Source of the DNA: Bacillota bacterium
GTDB taxonomy: Bacteria; Bacillota; Clostridia; Peptostreptococcales; Acidaminobacteraceae
Assembly (NCBI GenBank): GCA_023443345.1
Contig: JAEZUZ010000021.1
Span: 1-5,428, forward strand
Reading direction: 5' to 3'
DNA length: 5,428 bases
A program made the position numbers and the translations under genes. The first letter of the stretch is position 1, and the number at the start of each line of letters is the position of its first letter. This document shows, in pieces, positions 1 to 4,809 of the stretch. The notes beneath the pieces were generated by a model. It did no database searches and was not told where the DNA came from. It was given only the letters and a program-made list of their open reading frames with translations.

Positions 1-246
1 GTGGAGGTGACTCCAAGGAAAGTGCAACAGAAAATAACCGCCTTATAGGTAAGGGTGAAAAGGTGAGGTAAGAGCTCACCGGCAGACTGGCAACTTTTTG
101 GCCGTGCAAACCCCACCAGGAGCAAGATCAAATTAGGAAGAAAATGCTCATGTATCTTCCGTGGTAGATCGCTTAAATATATTGGCAACAGTATATACTA
201 GATAGATGATTACTTAAACAGAACTCGGCTTATAGGCCTAGTTTGC
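1..246 (+). ncRNA. rnpB: RNase P RNA, 3' part (5' end outside the window)
   Basis: This is the catalytic RNA of ribonuclease P, which removes 5' leaders from precursor tRNAs. Conserved blocks appear in the expected order: AGTGCAACAG (22-31), GGTAAGGGTGAAA (48-60), a GGTGAG/CTCACC helix around GGTAAGAG (62-80), GGAGCAAGATCAAATTAGG (119-137), the GTAGATCGCTTAA block (165-177), a terminal hairpin (about 178-199), TAGATAGATGAT (200-211) and the universal CAGAACTCGGCTTATAGG near the 3' end (219-236). The order and loops resemble the ancestral type A RNA rather than Bacillus type B. The 5' domain, including the 5' strands of P1 and P4, lies left of the window, so this entry is partial. The exact 3' end, taken as about 246, is inferred from where the P1 3' strand should finish. 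No U-tract terminator is visible after it. Confidence 0.95.
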
Positions 247-261
247 ATTATTGGAGAAAAT

Positions 262-690
262 ATGCAGGACAAAAAAGGTATAGTATTTCCGTTTTTTATA
301 GCTGGAATACTTATGATCATTGCAATTTTAATAGGAAGATATGTGATTTCTTTGATGAATCAAAAACCATATCAAGAGTATGTGATAAATGAGGAGTATA
401 CTCTAAATATATATGAAGATGCTTGGATAACAGATGATTCAAATCAGACTGTAATAGGAGCTGATATCAGGGAATTTGCATATGCCGATGGCAATATTTT
501 TTTCTTAAGAGAGTTAGATGATGGAGAAATAGAAGTCGGCAGATATGATACTAAAATAAAATATTTAGTTGAAAATACAAGCGAGAGTTATAAAGAATTA
601 AAGCAGGAATTTATAGATCGATATGGGATAATTTTTTCCGATGTTGATTCAATCAAAATAAATTTAGAAGAAGAGAGAAAGGGACGATAG
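262..690 (+). CDS. Membrane-anchored protein of unknown function (142 aa)
   Basis: I do not recognise this family. ATG at 262 follows GGAG (253-256) with 5 nt spacing, which supports the start. Residues 1-5 are charged (MQDKK). About residues 7-31 form one strong hydrophobic segment, followed by a hydrophilic region of about 110 residues with alternating beta-like stretches and a charged, probably helical C-terminus (from about residue 107) ending EEERKGR. This suggests a single-pass protein with its soluble domain outside the membrane. There is no lipobox cysteine or catalytic motif that I can see. The gene starts only about 15 nt after the predicted 3' end of rnpB, with no terminator in between, so it may share the rnpB transcript. 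A terminator overlaps its own stop codon and separates it from the tad-like operon, so a role in pilus assembly is not supported. Confidence 0.8.
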   Translation: MQDKKGIVFPFFIAGILMIIAILIGRYVISLMNQKPYQEYVINEEYTLNIYEDAWITDDSNQTVIGADIREFAYADGNIFFLRELDDGEIEVGRYDTKIKYLVENTSESYKELKQEFIDRYGIIFSDVDSIKINLEEERKGR

Positions 691-701
691 TCCTTTTTTT
701 T
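678..701 (+). terminator. Rho-independent terminator overlapping a stop codon
   Basis: Positions 678-685 (AAAGGGAC) pair with 690-697 (GTCCTTTT) around a GATA loop. This gives 8 pairs including one G-T wobble, and T residues continue to 701. The TAG stop of the upstream gene (688-690) sits in the loop and the first base of the descending stem. It should end transcription coming from rnpB and the 142-aa gene. Confidence 0.75.
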
Positions 702-728
702 ATTATTACTTATTGGCAATGGAGTAAA

Positions 729-748
729 ATCTATCCAATTAGATAGAT
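729..748. promoter_or_regulatory. 7-bp inverted repeat upstream of the tad-like operon
   Basis: ATCTATC (729-735) and GATAGAT (742-748) are perfect reverse complements separated by 6 nt. The repeat lies in the only non-coding gap before the tad-like ATPase gene, whose promoter must be here if the 678-701 terminator works. It could be a regulator's operator or a short RNA hairpin. In such AT-rich DNA a 7-bp palindrome can also arise by chance. Confidence 0.3.
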
Positions 749-756
749 AAATTTGT

Positions 757-762
757 TAGATT
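757..762 (+). promoter_or_regulatory. Candidate -10 element placing the start of transcription at the ATG
   Basis: TAGATT (757-762) ends 6 nt before the ATG at 769. Used as a -10 box, it would start RNA at or very near the ATG and give a leaderless message, which would fit the missing Shine-Dalgarno sequence. No good -35 lies 16-18 nt upstream. TAAAAT at 725-730 is an alternative -10 that would give a leader of about 30 nt. The promoter is therefore unresolved. Confidence 0.25.
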
Positions 763-768
763 AAATTC

Positions 769-1728
769 ATGGAGTATATTAAATTATTTGAAAAGTATCA
801 TACAAAGATAATGCAGAGCAATGTAAATAAGATAGAAAAATTGCTAGAGTTAGATTTTAACGATGTAATGATAAATGGACATAATGAAGTCTATCTCGAT
901 TTTAACTCAAAGATGAAAAAATTAGATAATTATTTTCTATCTAAACAGGAGTTATTTGAGCATACAGAATATTTTTTATCAAAGTGCAATCAAAGATTGA
1001 GTGTAGATAAGCCATTGATAAGTTTTGATTATAAAAATTTATTTAGATTTTATGTAGTGCATAAGAGCATAAGTGATACATCACACCTTATTACAATTAG
1101 AAAATTTATGAATGAGCCTTTGACAAGAAATACATTTATTAAAAATGGTTTTTGTTCAAGAAGTGAATTAGACTTTATCGAAGAACTCGTTAGAAAGAAA
1201 AAGACAATTTTTATATCAGGTCAGACTAGTAGCGGAAAGACAACTCTTCTTAATTACCTTCTTCAATATACAGATAGCAATGAGAGAATAATTGTAATAG
1301 AAGATACTAAGGAGATCAAAATTGCAGGATCAAAGAATGCAGTATATTTAAGGACTAAGGAAAAAGAGATGAATGTAAGAAAAGTAAGTATTTCTGATTT
1401 AATAAAGTCAGCACTTAGAATGAGGCCAGATAGAATTATACTTGGTGAGATAAGAAGAGAGGAGATTATAGATTTTCTGCATGCCATATCAACAGGGCAT
1501 GAAGGATCAATATCAACAGGACACGGAAGCTCAGCAAGAGATATGATTGCTAGGCTTGAGATTTTGCTTTTAGAAGCAGATATACCAATAGAAGCTGCCA
1601 AGAGGTATTTGGGGATGGGAATTGACTACATAATTCAACTCAATGATAAGAGCAAAAGATCAATAAGAGAGATAACAAAAATTGGTTATTTAGATGGAGA
1701 GATAAAATTTGAAAAAGTTACGCCTTAG
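769..1728 (+). CDS. tadA: TadA/CpaF-type secretion ATPase of a Tad (Flp pilus)-like system
   Basis: This is the hexameric cytoplasmic motor, of the VirB11/PilB-like ATPase superfamily, that powers Flp pilin polymerisation through the membrane platform proteins. Visible motifs in order are the CpaF N-terminal signature DVMINGHNEVYL (32-43), Walker A GQTSSGKTT (151-159), the acidic box VIEDTKEI (176-183), RMRPDRIILGEIR (217-229, Walker B region) and the His box TGHEGSISTGHGSSARD (242-258). These are the diagnostic residues of an active ATPase. At 319 aa it is shorter than typical CpaF/TadA proteins (roughly 380-470 aa), mainly at the N-terminus. ATG 769 is chosen because an in-frame TAG lies at 757-759, but no Shine-Dalgarno precedes it; the next ATG (811) also lacks one. 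Its last 20 nt overlap the next gene. Confidence 0.92.
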   Translation: MEYIKLFEKYHTKIMQSNVNKIEKLLELDFNDVMINGHNEVYLDFNSKMKKLDNYFLSKQELFEHTEYFLSKCNQRLSVDKPLISFDYKNLFRFYVVHKSISDTSHLITIRKFMNEPLTRNTFIKNGFCSRSELDFIEELVRKKKTIFISGQTSSGKTTLLNYLLQYTDSNERIIVIEDTKEIKIAGSKNAVYLRTKEKEMNVRKVSISDLIKSALRMRPDRIILGEIRREEIIDFLHAISTGHEGSISTGHGSSARDMIARLEILLLEADIPIEAAKRYLGMGIDYIIQLNDKSKRSIREITKIGYLDGEIKFEKVTP

Positions 1729-2245
1729 TTTAGAACCTATTATATACTATGGAATTTTATTTTTATTTTTTAAATTTTTATATGTAAAGATAGCAGTTTT
1801 GATATGCCTAGCCATAAGATTGATCTTTGAGTATAAAAATAGAGGTGGCAAGGAAGACGGCATTGATATTATGCAGGAGCTGTCTTCATTCAAAAATTTA
1901 GTTGAATCAGGGGCTTCACCTTCCTATGCATATAGAAAATTAAATTTAAAAAGATACCCAGAATTTTTTATAAGTCCTTTAGATGAAAATTTCAGTTATA
2001 GAGTTTTTGAGAAGCAGTATGACTTATTTAAAAAGAGAGTATTTCTAGTTCAGGAGATAAAATCAAAATTTTTGCCGGTCAAGATTAGGATGTTATTGAT
2101 GAAATATATCCCGCTTTTTATTATGTTCACCCTTAAATTTGCAATAAATATAGAAAGTCCTATTTTAGCCTATACAGAATTCATTGTATTTTTAGGATTT
2201 ATATTTACAGATAGTTTCTCAAGTTATTTGGCAGTTGATCTATGA
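1709..2245 (+). CDS. Short TadB-like inner-membrane platform protein
   Basis: This is probably the first of two platform proteins that couple the ATPase to pilin assembly. The start is TTG at 1709, supported by GGAGA (1696-1700) with 8 nt spacing, so the gene begins 20 nt inside the ATPase gene and is probably translationally coupled. Residues about 10-42 are a long hydrophobic segment. A cytoplasmic-type region follows, with IMQELSSFKNLVESGASPSYAY (roughly 54-75), which resembles the opening helices of T2SSF/TadB domains. Residues about 125-175 form a second hydrophobic block, probably two membrane helices. At 178 aa it is much shorter than usual TadB proteins (about 280-320 aa), and the middle of the T2SSF domain appears reduced. 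The assignment rests on position after tadA plus topology and the helix motif, not on clear sequence identity. Confidence 0.65.
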   Translation: MKKLRLSLEPIIYYGILFLFFKFLYVKIAVLICLAIRLIFEYKNRGGKEDGIDIMQELSSFKNLVESGASPSYAYRKLNLKRYPEFFISPLDENFSYRVFEKQYDLFKKRVFLVQEIKSKFLPVKIRMLLMKYIPLFIMFTLKFAINIESPILAYTEFIVFLGFIFTDSFSSYLAVDL

Positions 2246-2964
2246 AAGTATTGTTCTTTATTCTATTATTGTTATTTATATTTTGGATATATCTAATAAA
2301 GAGCAGTTTAACTTCATATAACCCAATATATTTCTACATATATAGATCTTGTGATAGAGAGTATATTAGGACATCGCTGATTTTAGATATTCTTGGAATA
2401 ATAATTTATGTATTTGTAGCAATTTTAGCAAGTGCATTATTTAATCTAATTCATTTTTTTGAAAATTTATTTTTATATTTAGTGATAACTACTTTAATAT
2501 TTAAACTTTTTAAACTCTATCAGATGTATTTAAAGTCACAGGTTGAACTCATAAGCGAATTAGAGATTTTGATATTTAAGTATGAACAGTATCAAATAAT
2601 GGGGATGCATCCAATAAAATCATTGAACTATGCTTCAGAAAATTTAAGTTTTATAAGAGCTCAGGATTCAATGAGGGGATATATAAGAGAATTTGATGAG
2701 ATATTTATGTTTACAAAGATATCTATAGTAAGAAAAATAAGTATGTTAATCAAGAGAAATCAGACTTTTACTTCAAAGGAATTAGATGATGTATTTTATG
2801 ATATCTCTCAGGACATTGATCAGAAGATAAAGGCTATAAAGAAAGTAGAATTAGAAAAGAGAGAAAATGCAATGCTAGTTCCAATGGTTGTAAATATGAT
2901 TTTTATGATAGTATACTTGATCAGTCCATTTTTAGTTGTCTTTTTTAAAGGAGGTATGAAATGA
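2242..2964 (+). CDS. TadC-like inner-membrane platform protein
   Basis: This is probably the partner of the preceding TadB-like protein in the assembly platform. ATG 2242 overlaps the upstream TGA stop in an ATGA arrangement, and the gene ends in another ATGA with the pilin gene, so coupled translation is likely on both sides. The 240-aa protein has an N-terminal hydrophobic helix (about 3-20), two further hydrophobic segments (about 45-69 and 73-91), a charged cytoplasmic region with ELISELEILIFKYEQYQIMG (102-121) resembling the start of a T2SSF domain, a long charged helix (about 180-209) and a C-terminal membrane helix (about 211-236). That order matches TadC: membrane pair, T2SSF-like cytoplasmic domain, final helix. 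It is somewhat shorter than common TadC proteins (around 300 aa). Sequence divergence is high, so TadB and TadC labels could be reversed. Confidence 0.68.
   Translation: MKVLFFILLLLFIFWIYLIKSSLTSYNPIYFYIYRSCDREYIRTSLILDILGIIIYVFVAILASALFNLIHFFENLFLYLVITTLIFKLFKLYQMYLKSQVELISELEILIFKYEQYQIMGMHPIKSLNYASENLSFIRAQDSMRGYIREFDEIFMFTKISIVRKISMLIKRNQTFTSKELDDVFYDISQDIDQKIKAIKKVELEKRENAMLVPMVVNMIFMIVYLISPFLVVFFKGGMK
2947..2955 (+). promoter_or_regulatory. Near-perfect Shine-Dalgarno for the pilin gene
   Basis: AAAGGAGGT (2947-2955) matches the full anti-Shine-Dalgarno complement and stands 5 nt before ATG 2961. It is the strongest ribosome binding site in the operon and lies inside the 3' end of the TadC-like gene. 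It fits high pilin output relative to the platform proteins, which lack comparable sites. Confidence 0.8.
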
Positions 2965-3125
2965 AAGAGAAATTTTTTGAAAGAGGTTTTGGCACTTTAG
3001 AACTTATAATACTTACAGCAGTTTTAATCGGATTAGCTGTTATATTTAGAGGTTTTATTGAAGGATTTGTTAGGGAGTTAATTCAAAAGCTTGATGCACT
3101 TAAATCTGAGGTTTTTTCGTTTTGA
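2961..3125 (+). CDS. Flp1-like type IVb pilin (54 aa)
   Basis: This is the likely structural subunit of the Tad-like pilus or pseudopilus. The 54-aa product has a short basic leader, MKEKFFERG, then FGTLE and a hydrophobic helix (about 15-29) that continues as an amphipathic helix to residue 50. Cleavage after Gly9 would leave Phe at +1 and Glu14 at +5, the classic prepilin peptidase signature. Length and pattern (GxGTLE, hydrophobic helix, then a charged helix) match the Flp1-like pilins found in clostridial tad loci. ATG 2961 overlaps the TadC-like stop (ATGA) and is preceded by AAAGGAGGT at 5 nt. The stop TGA (3123-3125) overlaps the TTG start of the next gene. A T6 run just before the stop leaves open a frameshifted longer product. 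No prepilin peptidase gene is present in the window. Confidence 0.85.
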   Translation: MKEKFFERGFGTLELIILTAVLIGLAVIFRGFIEGFVRELIQKLDALKSEVFSF

Positions 3126-3355
3126 AGTCCTTTATTGTAGATATAGAAAGAGAAACTATATTTTGTTTTAAAGTAAGTATATTTAAGCTTAGGTTGTCAA
3201 AGAGAGAGAAAAATAAGTTATATATTTTTCCAAAGATAACTTTCAACTGGCTAGATGTAATATTTTCTTATAATTTAAGTGAGTATACTTATGAAGAGGG
3301 ATTTTTTAAAAGAGAAGGAAAATTATTTGAGCTATTTATTCCATTTAAATATTAG
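3122..3355 (+). CDS. Small aromatic-rich protein, last gene of the tad-like operon
   Basis: I do not recognise a family. The 77-aa product is unusually rich in aromatic residues (12 Phe, 5 Tyr, 1 Trp) and in Lys/Arg, with alternating hydrophobic and charged residues that suggest beta strands. It has no membrane helix and no signal peptide. The start is assigned to TTG 3122, which overlaps the pilin stop as TTGA. The only upstream purine stretch is a weak GAGG (3108-3111) about 10 nt away, so expression probably depends on ribosomes arriving from the pilin gene. An in-frame TGA at 3107-3109 blocks a longer start. Its frame is -1 relative to the pilin, and a one-base slip in the T6 run at 3112-3117 would fuse the two into a protein of about 130 aa. 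It could be a minor subunit, an assembly factor or the detached globular part of a pilin. Confidence 0.6.
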   Translation: MKSFIVDIERETIFCFKVSIFKLRLSKREKNKLYIFPKITFNWLDVIFSYNLSEYTYEEGFFKREGKLFELFIPFKY

Positions 3356-3373
3356 GAGTATAGCTCTTTTTTT
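3354..3373 (+). terminator. Weak terminator overlapping the last stop of the tad-like operon
   Basis: AGGAG (3354-3358) pairs with CTCTT (3364-3368) around TATAG, giving 5 pairs including one G-T, and a run of seven T residues spans 3367-3373. The stem overlaps the TAG stop codon (3353-3355). The short stem suggests incomplete termination, so some read-through into hpt is possible. Confidence 0.5.
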
Positions 3374-3381
3374 GATATAAT
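3373..3381 (+). promoter_or_regulatory. Extended -10 promoter of the hpt-deoC operon
   Basis: TGATATAAT (3373-3381) is a perfect consensus -10 hexamer (TATAAT, 3376-3381) with the extended TG one base upstream. There is no good -35, which is tolerable for extended -10 promoters. RNA would start near 3388, leaving a leader of about 14 nt that contains the GGAGG of hpt. The element begins on the last T of the preceding terminator. Confidence 0.65.
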
Positions 3382-3401
3382 TAAAATGAAACGGAGGAGA
3401 T

Positions 3402-3917
3402 GTGGTAAAAGAGTATATTTCTAAAGATGATATATCAAAGAAAGTCAAAGAAATTGCAATTTCTATAAGAGAAGACTATCCTAATGAACCACTAGTAATT
3501 CTTGGAATTTTAAAGGGGGCAAGTGTTTTCGTCTCAGATTTATTAAAAGAGATCAAAGGAGATGTAACTCTTGACTTCATAGCAGTAAGTAGCTATGGAA
3601 ATAAGACTACAACTTCTGGTGTAGTTCAACTACTAAAGGATGTGGATGTAGATATTGAGGATAAAGTAGTTATTGTAGTAGAAGATATTGTAGATACAGG
3701 GCTCACACTTGCATATTTACAAAAATATTTGAGCCAGAGAAATCCAAAGACCGTAAGAATATGCACTTTATTAGATAAGAAAGAGAGAAGACAGGCAGAG
3801 ATACCACTTGATTACGTAGGCTTTGAAATAGAAGATCTATTTGTAGTAGGATATGGTATTGATTATGCAGAAAAATATAGAAATTTACCTTATGTAGGAG
3901 TATTTTATGATGAATAA
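3402..3917 (+). CDS. hpt: Hypoxanthine phosphoribosyltransferase
   Basis: This cytoplasmic purine salvage enzyme transfers phosphoribose from PRPP to hypoxanthine or guanine, making IMP or GMP. The 171-aa length is normal for bacterial Hpt. Visible signatures are the LKGA loop (37-40), the flexible loop SSYGNKTTTSG (63-73), the PRPP-binding motif VIVVEDIVDTGLT (90-102) with the Glu94-Asp95 pair and Asp98, and the C-terminal DLFVVGYGIDYAEKYRNLPY (145-164) with the metal-binding Asp. The start is GTG 3402, after GGAGGAG (3393-3399). The spacing is short (4 nt from GGAGG), but the resulting N-terminus aligns with the family and no better start exists. An extended -10 promoter lies immediately upstream. 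The 3' end overlaps deoC by 11 nt, so the two are co-transcribed. Confidence 0.96.
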   Translation: MVKEYISKDDISKKVKEIAISIREDYPNEPLVILGILKGASVFVSDLLKEIKGDVTLDFIAVSSYGNKTTTSGVVQLLKDVDVDIEDKVVIVVEDIVDTGLTLAYLQKYLSQRNPKTVRICTLLDKKERRQAEIPLDYVGFEIEDLFVVGYGIDYAEKYRNLPYVGVFYDE

Positions 3918-4545
3918 GTATTTTGATCACACATATTTAAAACCAGAAGGAAGTTATAGTGATATCGACAAATTAATAGAAGAAGCAAAAGAATATGAGT
4001 TCTTTAGTGTATGTATACAGCCTTACTATGTTAAGTATGCAAAGCAAAAATTAGCTTCAACTGATGTTAAGGTTGCAACCGTTGTAGGTTTTCCACAGGG
4101 TACTCAGGTAAGTGAAGTTAAGGCATTTGAGACAAAAAGAGCTGTAGAAGATGGCGCAGATGAGATAGACATGGTCATGGCTTTTGGCCTTCTAAAAGCT
4201 AAGAGATATGATGAAGTACTAAATGATATTAAATTAGTAAGACAAGCCTGCAGAGGCAAGGTGCTAAAGGTGATACTTGAGACATCTCAATTGACAGATG
4301 AAGAAATCATTAAGGCGTGCGAACTATGTGATAAAGCACAGGCGGATTTTGTAAAGACTTCAACAGGTTTTTATGGAGAAGGGGCAAAAGAAGAACATGT
4401 CAAATTAATGAAGGAGAATTTCTCTAAAGAAGTTAAAGCTTCTGGGGGCATTAGAACTTTAGAAGATGCACAAAAGATGATTAAAGCAGGGGCAACAAGA
4501 CTGGGGGCCTCAGCTGGGGTGAGCATAATCAAGGAGATAAAATAA
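3907..4545 (+). CDS. deoC: Deoxyribose-phosphate aldolase
   Basis: This enzyme cleaves 2-deoxy-D-ribose 5-phosphate to acetaldehyde and glyceraldehyde 3-phosphate, the last step of deoxynucleoside catabolism. It is a cytoplasmic class I aldolase with a TIM barrel fold. The 212-aa protein carries the DHTYLKP opening (7-13), ADEIDMVMAFGLL (84-96) with the catalytic Asp88, FVKTSTGF (148-155) with Schiff-base Lys150, and VKASGGIR (176-183) with Lys177 of the proton relay. All key residues are present, so it should be active. Two adjacent ATG codons (3907 and 3910) share AGGAG at 3896-3900. Spacing of 6 or 9 nt makes either usable. The start overlaps the end of hpt, and the stop overlaps the ATG of the following gene by one base. 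No other genes of a typical deo operon are adjacent. Confidence 0.97.
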   Translation: MMNKYFDHTYLKPEGSYSDIDKLIEEAKEYEFFSVCIQPYYVKYAKQKLASTDVKVATVVGFPQGTQVSEVKAFETKRAVEDGADEIDMVMAFGLLKAKRYDEVLNDIKLVRQACRGKVLKVILETSQLTDEEIIKACELCDKAQADFVKTSTGFYGEGAKEEHVKLMKENFSKEVKASGGIRTLEDAQKMIKAGATRLGASAGVSIIKEIK

Positions 4546-4775
4546 TGTATTTTTCAATAATAGCTATATTAATTTTAATATTTTTATTGTTTTCTATAGT
4601 ATTAAGATTGGTTTTTAGCCCAATTTTTCTAATTTTTTTAATTGTATTCTATTTTATATACAGAAGTAATAGAAATAGTTCTAATAATTCCAATAGAAAT
4701 GCTCAATATAGAAATTATAATAGTCAAAAAAATGATGATATTGAATATGAGATAATCGATGACGATGAAGAATAA
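4545..4775 (+). CDS. Small membrane protein with acidic tail
   Basis: The function is unknown. The 76-aa product starts with a highly hydrophobic region (2-39) long enough for two helices, with a break near RLVFSP (21-26). It continues with an Asn/Ser/Arg-rich low-complexity linker (about 40-62) and ends in a strongly acidic tail, DDIEYEIIDDDEE (64-76). This suggests a hairpin in the membrane with a disordered charged tail on one side. ATG 4545 overlaps the deoC stop as TAATG and follows AAGGAG (4531-4536) at 8 nt, a good ribosome binding site, so translation is well supported. It belongs to the hpt-deoC operon by position and is followed by the shared terminator. Nothing in the sequence links it chemically to nucleoside salvage. 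Confidence 0.72.
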   Translation: MYFSIIAILILIFLLFSIVLRLVFSPIFLIFLIVFYFIYRSNRNSSNNSNRNAQYRNYNSQKNDDIEYEIIDDDEE

Positions 4776-4780
4776 AAAAT

Positions 4781-4808
4781 AAAAAGCCATAGTTAGCTAT
4801 GGCTTTTT
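4781..4808. terminator. Strong bidirectional terminator between convergent genes
   Basis: AAAAAGCCATAG (4781-4792) and CTATGGCTTTTT (4797-4808) form a perfect 12-bp stem around a TTAG loop. The plus strand reads into T5 at 4804-4808, and the minus strand reads into a T-rich tract complementary to 4774-4785. It can therefore end both the hpt-deoC operon and the convergent minus-strand gene. Confidence 0.93.
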
Positions 4809-4809
4809 A

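Noticed and set aside
1..246. The structured RNA at the left edge as a riboswitch, tmRNA or group II intron piece
   Set aside because: The ordered RNase P blocks, especially GGTAAGGGTGAAA, GAGCAAGATCAAA and CAGAACTCGGCTTATAGG, fit RNase P RNA and not those classes.
262..690. The 142-aa membrane protein as a component of the tad-like system
   Set aside because: A terminator separates it from the operon, it has no prepilin motif, and its position suggests linkage to rnpB instead.
713..741. TTGGCA (713-718) as a -35 element for the tad-like operon
   Set aside because: With 17 nt spacing the -10 would be CAATTA, a poor match. The better -10-like hexamers are at the wrong distance.
811..813. ATG 811 as the start of the ATPase gene
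   Set aside because: It has no better ribosome binding site than ATG 769 and would drop residues leading into the N-terminal domain.
1263..1601. 112-codon open frame on the minus strand inside the ATPase gene
   Set aside because: It lies antisense to the most conserved part of the TadA/CpaF domain. Its Ser/Ile/Leu-rich content is what the reverse of that sequence gives, and it has no family resemblance.
3703..3930. 75-codon open frame on the minus strand across the hpt/deoC junction
   Set aside because: It is antisense to conserved Hpt residues and to the overlap of two confidently identified genes. The His/Leu/Ile-rich product looks like nothing known.
4670..4735. Repeated AATAGAAAT-like units as a tandem repeat or CRISPR-like array
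   Set aside because: These are codon repeats for the Asn/Ser/Arg-rich linker of the small membrane protein, irregular in spacing and without spacers.
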